A stretch of DNA of 64,000 nucleotides, from contig JAQISU010000096.1 of NCBI GenBank assembly GCA_029339505.1, positions 6,061,501-6,125,500 on the forward strand, read 5' to 3'. The position numbers and the translations under genes are program-made. Positions 20,701-35,700 of this stretch are shown here, piece after piece (within the stretch, counting starts at the first letter, position 1; each line of letters opens with the position of its first letter). A model generated the notes under the pieces. That model did not search any database. It was given only the letters and a program-made list of their open reading frames with translations, and was not told the DNA's origin. The stretch comes from Unio delphinus. Lineage: Eukaryota > Mollusca > Bivalvia > Unionida > Unionidae.

Positions 20701-23700
20701 GTAATCTTTCCACTAGCCAAAGCAGAAAGAATGTCATTAAATACTTTCAGAAGAGTAGTTTCAGTACTGTGGCAAGGGCGATATGCAGACTGTACATTGC
20801 TAAAAAGACTGTTTGAAGTCAAATGAGATACAAGTTGGGTTAGAACAACTTTTTCTAAGATGTTTTATATGAGTGGGAGATTATAAACTGGGCGGTAGTT
20901 CTTTAAATCAATATGGTCAAGTGTTGGTTTCTTCAGCAGTGGCTTTACGATGGCAGTTTTGAAAAATGATGGTAATTCCCCTGATGAGAGAGAGATATTA
21001 ATAACATTAGTTAGTGAAGGCAATATTGGGTCTAAGCACTCAAGCAGCAGTGATGTTGGAATTGGATCAAGTTCACAAGACTTTGGTGCACTCTTCGTCA
21101 CAATTGTCTGTACTAAATCAATAGAGACAGGTTCAAATGCTCCTAATGGTTTTTGCTGAAATTCTGTATCATAACTATGGTGACGAGTCAATTGAAATTA
21201 TGTTGTCAAGTGAATCTCTAATGGTTTGTACTTTGTCACGGAAGAAATTTGTAAATAGGTCCGGAAGGTCTACTGGAGAGAAGGTAGTTGGAAATGGTGT
21301 ATGTTTGTTCCTTGACATTAGTTTGTTAGTTATCTCGATGGGCTATTTGCAGCTGGAACTCTCTGTGATCTTAGTACTGTAGTGGGATAATTTTGCTAAA
21401 TGGACTATGTGATGTTCTTCTTAGCGGCTTCATATATTTCTTTATGAATAGTGAGTGGTGGAAGGCCAAAGCCTCTCTGCTTTTTTATTGATACTCTGCG
21501 TTTGGTGGCTGGGGCATGTTTTTCAAGCAATGAATGCAGGCAGTTATCAAGTTGTTCTGCTGTAGGATGTAAGTAAGTTGTTAGGTTTTCTTGGATGTCA
21601 TGCATTAATTTGGTTCTATTTATCATACATAGGTTTCTCTTAGTAGCAAATAAAGGTGGAGGGTTAGAAACTGATACATCGAGATGGCATATAATGCAGA
21701 AGTGATCTGATGCAAGTTCATGGGATACAACGGTGGATTGCAGAATATTATCATCAGGTCTATGAAGAAACCTGTCTAAAATGTGACTAAGTTTTTGGGT
21801 GGTTTGGTTAACTGACTGTTTAAGGTTGAAAACATGAATGGAATCTAGGAGTTTTGACGTATGAATTTCCAGGACAGTCAAAGTGAAAGTTGAAATCTTC
21901 AAGTTCTGATTAAATTTCGTGTAAATCCAAATTAAGTCCAATGCAAAAGGTTTTGACATGCATTTTGAGGAATTTTTTAAAAATTCTTAATGGGTAATGC
22001 TTTTATTCTTGTGTTTTAAGAATCCACCATCATAAAATGGCCACCCTTAGTTAAAAATAGAACCTTTAGTCTAGTTTCCAAAAATGTTGAATAGAGTTTG
22101 ACCATCCTTGGCAGAAAGCATCCAGGGATGAAATCCTTTCATGTATTTATCAATGATTCCAATCCACGATAAAATCATTCCATGGGTACCAAATATTGAA
22201 TAATAATTTTAAAACTAATCCTCAAAATGTTCTCATCTTTATTTGAGCACATTTGACAGAAATAATTCTAGTATTTATGGCTTTGAAATTTATACAAATC
22301 ACATCATTTCAGTATGAAATATGGCCACTGTTACTAAAAATGGAAACTCCCTGAAATAAAATCACTTATCAGAATTTGACAAAACTTTACAGAAAGTGTT
22401 CTGGCATGAAGGGCTTAGAAGTTAAGACGAATAATGCCATTCTACCATCAAATTTGGCTGCTTTTCTTAAAATGGTAAAATCATCAATGACTTCTAAATA
22501 ATTGCATAACAGAAATTGACTAAATTGGATTGAAGGTGTCCTAGTTTGAACACCATTCAGATTTATACAGATGATGCAGTTTTGGCACCAAAATATGGCA
22601 GCCATTACTACCCTCACTTTTTTTTAAAAAATAGATAGATTTATCTCAAAGAAGCATTAATCTGTTGACCAACTTTTAAATAATGTTACTGGGTATATTT
22701 GGCCATTTCATATTGGACATGTATTGCTGATTTACAATCCGATACCAATGAAGACACAAATATCTCTTGAGACAGCTTTTTCTTATGAATACCAAATTAA
22801 CCTTTGTAACAATTTATTGAATGTATTCCAAAAAGATTCTTAAACCATCAATGTAACTAAACGAATCAAATCCATTGTGTTTTCCTTGTCTGCATTGGTA
22901 TTTATTTACCCCTGCCCCCTATAAGCCTGCATTGAAAACAATGATCTTAATCTAATTTAATTACAGTTTTGGGGATCAGCAATTTTTGAGCATTCATTAT
23001 TCAAATGAAATGAATGTGGGTGTTATTTACCCAGTATAGCTTCACAAATGCTAGTCATAAATGGCAAATTGACAGATTTTAATGGAGGGAAAGAAATGCA
23101 ATACTTGCTCATCTAAATGGGGCTGGCTAAAATATTTTATTGGAAAGTGATTTTCCACAATAAAGATCATATGGATACTAGTATATGGTCAGAGTAATTT
23201 CATTAATTTTCAGTAATTGCAGATTTCCATAATTTGTAATACTGCTATATGTTACACATGTCCAACAGGGACTACCTTTTTTTTACCATCTTCAAATTGG
23301 AAATTGAGAGTTACTGCAGAGCCATACAAACACATATACAGATGTGATAAAATTATTGTTTTAACTGAAACCAGTATACAGGTTTATACATTATGTTACA
23401 CATACAATGAGCTTGGTAACAGATGTGAAATGACATTGTAACATCTGTAATCACTGCATGTATATTGTTACCTCTATTAGGACCAGGATATTGTTGTAGT
23501 GGGGTTTAACGCCATTTTACAGCACAATATAGGCTATACATGGTGGCCAGTATAAATGGTGGAGGAAGAACCTGGGAAAAAGAACCACAAACCAAGAAGA
23601 AGCTACTGACAAGCTTTTGCACATACTCACATTGGCCGAACTCAAGACTCAAACCAACACAGACAGAGATGAGGAGACAGTAATCCATAATGGTGAGTGC

Positions 23701-26700
23701 TTTAGACCACTCAGCCACTCAGAGGCCTCTCTGGGGCAGGGTACTTGGGAACTAGTTCCCTGCCCAGTTTCAACCATTTGGGAGAAGTACACCGTTTGGT
23801 TTCATGAGTAAAGAGGACTTCCCAACAAACAGTTATACATGTATCATTTTCCAAAAAAGGATACAAAAGAAAAAGTGAAATAATCCCTGCATAAATTAAA
23901 ATATAATGATGAAAACTGGCATTGCATTAATGCATAGCAAGACCAGAGAGTAACAAACTTTCATTGAAGCAGCAAACTGTTGAACTATACAGTTTAAATG
24001 ATTCTGATCCAAAGCTGTACCATTTGGCCCATATATTGTCATGTGGGGCCCCGAGTAGCCAATTGGTCTAAAGCACTTTCCGTTACAGATCACCTTTACG
24101 TAGGTTCGAGTCAAAGATTCAGCTAATTTAGTTATGTGAGAAAGCTTGCCAGTAGCTTCTTGTGGGTTGATGGTTCTTTCCGAGGGTTTTCCCGGGTTCT
24201 TCCTCTATCCCAATAATACTGGCTGCCTTGTGTAGCCTATCATGTGCTGAAAAATGGCATTAAACCCTACAACAACAACAACAACAACATATATTGTCAC
24301 ATCATCTTTCCCAAATACTGTCACATCATTTGGCCCATATACCATGTCATCTGGTCTATATACCACCATGTCATCTGGTCTATATACCATCATGTCATCT
24401 GGCCCATATACCTTCATGTCATCTGGCCCATATACTGTCATGTCATCTGGCTCATATACTGTCACATCATCTGGTCTATATATCATAATGTCATCTGGAC
24501 TATATACCATCATTTTTACTGGATGTACTGTCACATCATCTAGCCCATATACTGTCACATTATCTGGCCCATATATCATAATGTCATCTGGACTATATAC
24601 CATCATTTTACTGGATGATGTACTGTCACATCATCTGGCCTATATACTGTCATGTCATCTGGTCAACATATATCTTAGTATTATCTGCATATATGTGGTT
24701 GAAAGGACAAAAAGGATGGTGTAAGATTTTAAGTGCATCAAAAAATATTTTGATTCAAAATTGTAGATATTCATTTCAGCTGTTCTTTTCATAAGAAATG
24801 GAATGAACAGCATTTAAGAAATTTCAGCAGACAATTTCATACTGACTCAAATTTCTTGGCCACCTGCTCTTGCGAGGTATGTGTCAGTCTGTGCCTTTTC
24901 TTTTTTTCCAGGAGAAAGCTGAAGGCAGATATTGGCAAATTATTTCCACAACTTACCTCTGAAAGTTTGTCAGAAATGATCCCTACCAAAGAGGAGATGA
25001 CTGTGACCAAAATCTTTACACATGCTGGTGACAGTGCCTTTATCTACAGTGTTCAGAAGAAGCCACTTTTCTTTGAAGTTGAAAAAATTATCTATCCAAC
25101 AGGTACTGAAATAAACAAACTTTTATTTTATGCCAGCTCCAGACCAATAATTTCTTGCATGTACTTAGTTTTGAAAATTTATTAAACCATTTTGTGTATG
25201 GGGATTGAGTGTACTGGAATATCAATGACATGCACAAATGGATTGAATTCAGTGACATAAGTAGTGAAGTTTTAGATCCTAAAATAATTTGCATTTCATG
25301 ATTTTAATTGCATGCATTGCAGAGCTCAATATAGTTTGGTGACTGATGCAACAGGTTAGTGTCTGATAAGCAGTATATATCAAGACTGGCCATTTCTTAG
25401 TGTTACTTTTTGTCCATTCTAGCTGAAAAAGCAAATGGAGGAAGCAGGAGAGCCCTGAGAAAACAAATGTTATAGTAGGGCCATAACTCTTGCCTTTGAC
25501 AGAAATGGGGATCAGACTTGGGTTCACTAATTTACAAAGAGTGCATGTTACTGCTTTGCTACCCAAACATTATTAATAGGCTTGCATTTTCAAATAAATT
25601 GTGAAATCTAGAAATTGGCAAACTTTTTTGTTTACTTATGCAAATGTAGATGATTTGGTTTTGAAGGTGTTTGAAAAAAGTTTTTTTAATAACCTATTCT
25701 TGACCATTTTGAACTTGGACATTTATTTCTTTTTTTACAAAAAAAATAGTACAATTAAGCAAAATTCACCTCCGTTAGACAAATAAAATTGATAGGCAGA
25801 TTTGTTTTTGTATGTATTGGACTGTTTAAATTTTCGGACCACTTCTGCATTTCATTTTTCCATTTTTTTAAATATTTGTTTAACACATACTTTTTAACTT
25901 TCTGGATAAAGACTTTTTTTAGGGGAAAAATACTTTGTAAGTTAAAAACAATCTTAGACAAATGAACAGACTTATTTTTATTAAAATGCAGGTGAGCTGT
26001 ATAGGACTTACAGGCTGTCATTACAATTTGTCCATATGTTACACATTTGTCTATACATTTACTTTTCTTAGGTCAAGTGTATTGTGTGATCTTTTCTATA
26101 GCTTTTACAGAATTTTAGAATCTTTGTTTTGGTATTTTGTCTAAAATTGCTGTTTGTTTATATTTACCGTATTTTCCGCCCTATAAGTCGCTCCGGGGTA
26201 TAAGTCGCGGGAGGGGGAAATCAAGATAATTTTGGAAAATTCAGCAGATAAGTCGCTCCTGCGTATAAGTCGCTCCTGCGCACTTACCGTAATCACGGTT
26301 TTGATACTGCCGGCCATTGCATACGACTTAGTAAGTCCAACAACGTGTAAGTATATTCTTGTTTGAAATTTTAAAAATAGAAATATAAGCAAATAAGATT
26401 TATAAATAATGTTTATTAAGTAAATAATAGCGCCACTGCATGATTTCTGTTTTCTTTCGCAAATGCTACGACGTTTAACTTAAATTCTGCATCATAACTT
26501 TTTCGCGTGGTAGTTGTTGGTGCCATGATTAAACTGTATTGACTTACGCTAACATAACAATTTTAAATCATACAACGTTATTGTGAAACTATCTTTTTTT
26601 AATGCTCCATGGTATGAACGGTCCGTATTTATATACCGGTCAATTCCACAACCCTAGCGAACATCAAAGGCACTTTATAAAACAAATGAAGTTGTTCGCC

Positions 26701-29700
26701 AGCCTTCCAGTTTTTTTTATTAATTACTTTGAAGTTCTCTCAATGAAGCCAGTCTCGGTATTCCGGTCAATTTCCACAACCCGAGCAAACTTCAAAGGCA
26801 CTTTATAAAACAATTGAAGTTGTCCGCCAGCCTTCCAGTTTTTTTTATTAATTACTTTGAAGTTCTCTCAATGAAGCCAGTCTCGGTATTCCGGTCAATT
26901 TCCACAACCCGAGCGAACTTCAAAGGCACTTTATTAAACAATTGAAGTTGTCCGCCAGTCTTCCAGTTTTTTTTTTTAATTACTTTGAAGTTCTCTCATT
27001 GAAGCCAGTCTCGGTATTCCGGTCAATTCCACACCCAGAGCGAACTTCAAAGGCATTTTATACGACAACTGAAATTGTTCGCCAGCCTTCCAGTTATTTT
27101 TATTAATTACTTTGGAGTTCTCTCAATGAAGCCAGTCTCGGGTTAATCCAGAGTTTTTTTTTATAAACTATTGAAGTAAATTATGAAGCGCTACCGGTAC
27201 ATTTAAATAAATATATTGTAGCGACATCTGACCAACACTTTGCTTGAAGCACGTGGTGAATAATAAAAGGAAAACATTGGCAATCGTAATTTCAATATTT
27301 TTTTAAATTAATAACAACAAATTTTAACACATATATATTATAACTAAATAATATTTGATTATTTAATTTGATATTCTTGTAATCTAATACTTACGTGTAT
27401 GTAAGTTTCGAGCAATTGGCTTGCCGGTATACCGTAGATGCATTCGCTATGCACTGCGCATCAGTCATATCGGTCGTTAAAAAAATTTATTTATCGTATA
27501 AGTCGCTCCTGCGTATAAGTCGCACACGTCATTTGAAAGAAAAAAAACGAAAAAAAGTAGCGACTTATACCCCGGAAAATACGGTAGTTGGTTTTCTTTG
27601 TCTTCCTTTAGTGTTTTGGCAAACTTTTATGTATCTAAAACTTGCATTTTTATCAGCACCATGTAACCAGTAGTTTGCTGACATGCTGTTAAATCTAAAC
27701 AATTATTACCATCCTCTGGTGTTGATAGTTTGTTTTGACATAGAAAAACTAATTATTTAGATTGTAATTGACCCTTTTTTTTCAATTTCAGTGTATTTAT
27801 TGTGGAGATATACAGATTTATTACCATTGATTTTCACATGGCCTCCTGTCTTCAGCAAGTTGGCAAAAGGGGCAGGTAAATGGATATTACAGGACAACAC
27901 AGACATCTGGGCAGATTGAAGGCATGAAATCAGAAAAACTTAATCAAAAGTACACCACTCCCTTGATAACTAGTGCCCCGATAACTCGCAAACCCGCTTA
28001 TAATGCAGATTTTTTTCCAAAGAAAATATAGACAGTGGTACTTTGACTTACGAGTATCCCAACTAACAAGTTTTTCTAGATACAAGTTGTCTCTCGGCCG
28101 ATTTTTTGCTTTGAGTTGAGAGCTAAAATTCGGGTTACGAGCCAGCTTCAGATACCCCATCGCTAGTTGGCATCAGTGTTGTGCTTGCAGTTATTTTGCA
28201 AAACTTCATTTTTCCAATCATGGACCCGAAGAAAGTTAATGCGAAGGACAGTGCTGAGAAGAAGAAGCGGATGATGTGCATTTAATTAAAGAAAAAAATT
28301 ATTGAAAAACGTGACCAAGGTGTGTGTGTAGTCGACTTGGCAAAGCAGTACAAGCGTAGCATTTCCATGATCTGCACCAGATCTCTACCTTCCACCCAAC
28401 ATCACCCCTATCCTGCAGCCCATGGACCAGCAGGTGATTTCTAATTTCAAGAAGCTCTTCACAAAGCACCTGTTCCGCTAAGGATTCGAGGTGATAGAGA
28501 GCACAAACCTCACCCTGCGAGAGTTCTGGAAGGACCACTATAACATCGTGATATGCCTCAGAATTATTGATATTGCTGTGTTTTTGGGAGGTCCGGAATG
28601 GATTAATGCCATTTCAATTCATTTCAATGGGGAAAATTGATTTGAGTTACGAGCTCCGTCACAGAACGAATTAAACTCATAAGTCAAGGCACCACTGTAA
28701 TATCTTTTAAAGTATGCTGAACATGAAACAAGTACAATAAGAATTGGTAAATGAAAACCTTTATAGATTTCTTGTTTTATCATAAAAATGGTGATTAATG
28801 TCCGTAAAGATAGATTCCATTATGTGAAATTTGCAAGTTCTAAATAAGACATCACATATTATGTTAGGGTTTATTTATTGATAAATAGTCATCAATACAC
28901 TGTAAATAAACAGTCTGGTGAAATGGCAATCAAAAGTCATCAATACACTGTAAATAAACAGTCTGGTGAAATGGCAATCAATGAAAATGTCTGGTAAATG
29001 CTAACAGGTGGCAACAGAGAATGAAATAAACATCAATTAAATGTCTTGCTATGTAAATGTCACATTCTAATCCTTTATTTCCGTTTCAATATAAACATTA
29101 TAATTGCAACATATTCTTTTCTATGAAAACATGAAAAGAGTCAATCGATCGTCACATTGAAATCTGTGAGTAATTCTGTGAGAACCGAAGTACATGCCGG
29201 CGTTGTTTTGATCAGCAATTTGGCAAAGTGTTTGTTGCATTAAAATAATAAATTAAAAGAAACCCCAAATGTTGCCTAGGTAAAGATCATGCAGTTGAGA
29301 AATCTGAGGGATTTTGCTCAGCATTAGAGAAATCAAGGAGTAACACACAAAAATTTAACTGATTTTTTTCAAAAAGTGAATTGATATTTGCAAATGATAT
29401 CACAAACGGCACATATTATCATATACATTCTTTTAAATTTGTAGACCCATTAAATTCTTGTTGGTAATGATTAACCCTTGTTTTTGTTTTTCATTTTACT
29501 TGTATAGCAGTCAAATCTATCTTTCAATCGATTGACATTGTTTCTTGAAAAGAGATTCAATTTTTTGTATTACAAATATGACTATTTGGATCAAACAATT
29601 AAACTAGAATGCATCCTATTCAGCACAAACATTAGTGACCTAGTACACAATGTGTGGACCACATCGATGGCCTAGTGGTTAGAGGGTCTGCAACGGAAGC

Positions 29701-32700
29701 GAAAGGTGATGGGTTTGATCCCCGGCCGAGTCATACCAAAGACTTACGAAAATGACACTAACAGCTGCCTTGCTGGCGATCAGCATTAAGAGGTTAGTTT
29801 TAGGACTGGTTGGCCTGGTGTCAGGATAATATGACTGGGTGGGACATGATGCTACATGTCTGCGGCATGATGCCCCAGTGCTAGACATCACTATAAACTG
29901 CATCACAGCAGACATAATTGCGATGTGACTGAATTTTTTTAAAAGCTATGTTAAAAGTCTTTATCACATACACACACACACTGTGTGAAGTGGTACATGT
30001 GTTAAGGGAACAGAAACCATGTGGAATAATGTTTTTGATGATCTCAATATACTGTAATATATCCTTTGATTAAGGTTACTCTATGAGGAATAAATAAATT
30101 ACACTGTTATTAAGAAATATTTATTCACAGTTAATCTCAGCACTATTATAAAGTGAGTATTCAAAACTATAATCTGCCACCACCACCCTCTTTTGCCTTT
30201 ATGTTGATCCCTTTATTGGTAATTTTTTAAATAGGTCCCTTGATAACTCGTGCCTCACTTATAGTGCGGTCAATGTTTTTATACCCTGATGTGCGCGAGT
30301 TATCAAGGGAGAGGTGTATATAGGCTGTCTGGCAGAGATGAAATGGGATTGTTGTAAAACTTTTCTAGATCATGTAGAGTCAAATAATAATAATAATAAT
30401 AATAAAACAACAACAATAATAATTATGATTATTGTGATTAGTGTTATTATTTTTTTCTAAGTAGTTTAAATATTTTTAAAAATTTCTCAAAGGAAGGAAC
30501 AAATTGAAATTGAATCTACTTGACTGTATCCAATGTTTTTCAAACAATTGTTGACAGAATAAAATGCTTGTTATTACATCAACTTTCTTGAAAGTGCTAA
30601 GGAAGGCCTTTTAGTTACTATGGAATCCAAAACAGTTATTTTATTTTTAAAAAAGGAAACGGTACAGAATTTTGTAATAGTGATAATGACTATTTTCTTT
30701 TAAATTAATGAATTATAGTATATTTGTTAATGTAGATTTGATGTTGCCTGGGGTTGTTGTCAGAGGTCAATTGACACCCAATACCTTTAGTCATCTACAG
30801 AAAGGGGATCTCTGTGCCATCAGCCTAATGGGAAACAAGTAAGATATCAAAGTTTGTAACTTTTGTCAAATTTCATAATAAATGTTCATTTTTTGTGTAA
30901 TACAATCCATAATGCTTGACATTTAAAATCTGTTTGCATCGTAAGTCAATGAATCAGTTACCGGTCAAATACTGGTATAGACATTTTAGATCAGAGCAAT
31001 CAGCTTCACAATATTCATTAATATGTTCATGTTAAGTGTACAGATTTATGGCTTCCTGTAAATGTCAGTATCTAATGTAATCTGGTACAAGTCTGGTTAT
31101 TCATCCTGATTATTGACTGTTCTGGTGGCCTAAGTGGATAGAGCATCTACTTCAGATTTGGGAGGTTGCCGGTTCAACCCTGGCCAAGTCATATCAAAGA
31201 CTTATAAAAAAAAGGTACTAGCAGCTGCCTTGCTAGGCTGCTCAGCATTAAGAGGTTAGTGTTAGGACCAGTCGGCCTGGTGTCAGGATAATGTGACTGG
31301 GTGAGACATCATGCTACATGTCTGCCGCATGATGCCCCAGTGTTAGACATCACTATAAACTGCCACACTGCAAACATCATAGCAATATAACTGAAAAATT
31401 GTTAAAGCTATGTTAAAATCCTAATAATGCACATACACACACAGACTCCTGTTTTTTTTTATTATCCCTCAATTATTATTATCCCTCAATTACTACCTCT
31501 GATTATTTGCAGCACATGGCAATGGCTTTTCTTGTGGTCATTTTATGATATTATCTTCAGGAAACATTAAAGTTAAAAATTGTAATTACTCAGGTCAATA
31601 ATTTTTCTTTAGAGTGAATCTGCCACATAACCTAAGGTGAGTCCAGTAAGACTGCTTAGTTGTGTCATTTGTTCAACTGATTATTTAAATGTAATGTTTG
31701 CATGAAACATAAAGGGTTTGGGGCACTAAATGTTGACAGCGATCTATTCAGTACCCTTATTTGGTGACAGTGGGAGAATCGATGCCATCTATGGCTTAAA
31801 GTTTAAATTTCAGTTTTTGATATGTAACATGTAGGAAAAGATATTTTTAGATTTTTTTTGTAACCAGATGAACATATGCTGATAAAAGAGATTTACCACA
31901 TGTGGAAATTGATTACCACAGGACTTGTGCATTTAGGCAATTGGTTTTATCCAAGAGTTTTAAACTGATTAGTTGAGCTAGGAAGGTAAGGTAACATTGT
32001 TACATATGAGCTGTGATTGGTTAAGTGAGTGGAATACAGATCTGGTATGTCTATCCATATCAAGCAAGATGCATAAATGTGATTCTACGAGTGGTAGGAC
32101 AAAAATACCATTTTAAATGGCATCTACCACACATACTGTTCTAGTTGATATCTCTTACTTTTGAAAAAAAAACATTTTGAAAGAATTTTTGACAAAATAT
32201 GGAAGTTTTACATGTGTGGACATTACAAAAAAGTGGGAACCAAACTACTGGAGAATGGAAATTTGATACCATTGCAATGATGTATGGCTTGAGTAATTGG
32301 TTTAGAAAGTTAACATGTACATGACAGGCTATTGAGTACCTTATTGTTGCTATCTGGAAAGAGAAGAATGTAAGGTCAAATGCAGAATGTTTTATGAGGT
32401 GTTATAAGTAAAATAGGGATCCTGGTTGGTTCTTAATGGCTTTTGAGTCTGAATAAAAATTAGTGGACCTTTACCTTAGGCAGAGGTGAGATAATTAGAA
32501 AGCCGACCCAAAAATGTTTTTGTCAAAAACTTATGAGTTGATATCATGAGTTTTTTAGTTGTTGAATTTGTATTGCATTGTTCAAGATTCTTTTCAAGGA
32601 ATGTTTAGAGGCAGCTCATATTTTTTTCTTCATATTAAGATGCCAAAACAAACATCATTTTTCCAGTGTTTAAAAACATAGGTTAAAAGAATGAGATATG

Positions 32701-35700
32701 GGAATACATGGAAGTTTAGCTCAAGAACATCCTCCTTGGGGTGACTGAAGCCTTAAAGTCATCACTGGTCTTAAAAATCCAGTCACACTAAAATTAAACT
32801 TATTTACAGATTGAGTTTGATTGTTTTGTCATTAATACTTTTAATGCTGATACAGAGATAGTACAATCAACATTCTTCACAATTACAAAGTGATTCCAGG
32901 GAAGTCAGGACCAGAAAACTACTGAGAGCCTGCTAATTGTGAAACTTTATAATTATAATGAATGTCAGTAGTGGTCTTCAGTCAGTATATTTTGAATTAA
33001 ACTAAATATGATTGGTGATTTTTCTTTTTAAAAAGTCTTTGCAGTGAGCAATGAGATACAAAACTCTTTCCTTCTTCATTCAATTGACAATTTGCTGTCT
33101 GTATTCATTCATTAGTACATTTTTTTTAAAATATTAGAATCCAATTCAGGTTTAAAAGTTGCTGTTTTATTATAGAATGATGAGAATACATATTACATCC
33201 AAAATCACTTGTTTTCCTTTCAGTCCCATTTAAGCACGTAAAATATATGTTGATAAAATTCTCCAGGTTTAGAAGGCAATCTACTGGTCAGAATATGTAA
33301 ATCTACATGTTTGAACCACTCTTATGGTCTAGTGGTTAGAATGTTTGCTGCGGAAGCGGGAGGTTGTGGGTTCGATTCCTGGCTGAATCATATCAAAGAC
33401 TTAGAAAAATGGTATTAACAGATGCCTCACGCTCAGCATTAAGAGGTTAGTGTTAGGACTGGTCAGCCTGGCGTCAGGATAATGTGACTGTTTGGGACAT
33501 CATGCTACATGTCTGCAGCATTATGCCCCAGTGCTAAACATCACTTTAAACTGCCTCACTGCAGATATTGGAGCAATATGACTGATTTCTTTTTAAAGCT
33601 ACATTAAAAATCATAATCAAACAAACAAATACTTGTTTGCTGTCCTGGTCCTGTCATATGTATGAAGATGTTGACAACTAATATCTGTTTGTTTCTCTCA
33701 AAGTGAATGTAGTTGCAGCCTAATTAGCTTGCATTTGTGGTCAATGGACATTGATAGGTGATCACTATCCTCCTTACTAGTCAATCAGATCCCAGTAAGG
33801 AGCTTCTGCCCTTGATTTCAGCTAAGCTGAGATGGAGACAAAGTTAGCAACACCTGCATAAATAAGATTAACCTTTGCCTTTTTTTTTAACTAGGACATT
33901 AACATAAATTAACTTCTGTCAAGAGTAAGTAATGTTCTATGTGTTTTTGTGTGTAGAATAATGTCTATGAAATGCATGTAATCTCATTGTTTTGTTTTCC
34001 TGTTGACATGTTGCAGGTCATCTTAGTTATATTATGACATTCTGTTTATTTTGCAGGGCACCTGTAGCAGTTGGGAAGATGTTAATGTCAGGGAGCGATA
34101 TATTTGACTCAGGGATGAAAGGAAAGGGTGTGCAGTGTGTTCATATACTAGGGGATGAACTATGGTGGGTTTTGGTTTGTGCTCAGCTTTTATTTTAGCA
34201 CTAGTCTCATTAAACATTATGATGAGTCATAAAAACCCATTCTAGAAGTTTGTCTTTTTAATATAAAAAATGCTCACAAATTTTAGAAACTTTTAGGGCA
34301 ATAAATCATTATTTTGACCATTGTTATATATATATATATATGAGATCTTCATTAAATATCAGTCTTTGTTTGAGATGAAAATGTTAAGAGGTATTTCATT
34401 ATTAGGTGGCTCTCTTTTGACCTGTTGCTGGCAACATTGTGCTGCATTCAGTAACTGCCTGCAGTTCTATTCACAAAGACATGTACTTTAGGTTGATCAT
34501 ATTGCAAGTAAGGGGTAATGTGATGTGTGACCTTCTGGTTTAATTCAAGAGCATCCATTTGAACCTACCAGTCCTCTGACAATTATGCAAATTCACCAGA
34601 ATTGTCCATAAAGAGGAATGTAACTTGGTGACTACCACACAGGCATAGTGATATATGGTCAGTACACTATGTATACGTATTAACCACTTTTATACTTTAT
34701 ATTTAGAAATAATTTTGAATATTTTTATGTTTTTAAATACATACCATTTAGAAATGGCTTACTTGTTTTACAGAACTTTAATTATTTGTTTTAGGAAACT
34801 TGAAGTACATATACATGTCCATCATTCTTTTTTAGGGCATTTGGGGACAACTCAAAACCACCTGATTTAGGTGATGATTTCATGCCAGATAAAGCTGAAG
34901 GGACAGATTCAACAGGAAATGGAGAAAGTGAAGTTTTATGTGATGATTTGGCTTTAAAGGAGCCCACAGAAACCTTAGATCAACCAGAGGATGCAAGTTT
35001 ACCAAATATTAGGGGTATGAATTTAGGAGAAAGTGGCGGGGCCACTGGTCAGAAAAATTCAAACATTGCAAACATTCAGTCAGAGCAGCAGACTGGTATC
35101 AGTGGAGATTCTGCCTCTGAAAAGGTGCAAGAGGAAGAAATGTCTCTGGAGGAAAGTGGCATATCAACAATAGGTATTCATGTCAGTATTTTATCACACT
35201 CACAAAAGAAACACACATACACACACACACACACACACACATTCAAAGATCTTTGTTAGGTCCTGTTGTGAGTATTCAGTTCATTTTTCTTTCCTTGGAG
35301 CACAACATATTATGTCTGACTGATCAGGAGATGTGACATTTTCTGTAACTTGCCTAGAATTTAACTTGAATTATAAAAGGAAACAAATGTAATTTTGTGC
35401 TGCAGTAACATTGTCACCAGTATGAATGATTGTATTCAAAGTTGGCAAGTGTGTGAAAATTGCACATGAATTTGTCACAAGTCAAATGAAACATGGATCC
35501 CTCATTTATATTAATCAGATCATAGTATCATGTATGTGCTCGACTGCTACATTAACATACCTGTAAACCCTGACCATTTTGACTAAGTTTTACAAAAATT
35601 AACCTTAAAATACTGATGTACGGCATAAAAGCAAAAGCTACAGAAAAATGATCATTGCTGGAAAATCCGGATTTTTTTATCCGTGTTTGATTTGGATCTG

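Noticed and set aside
24205..24724. Open frames on both strands over the 24-bp repeat, including an 8-residue repeat protein
   Set aside because: Produced by the minisatellite unit being 24 bp. They overlap each other on both strands and run into a SINE.
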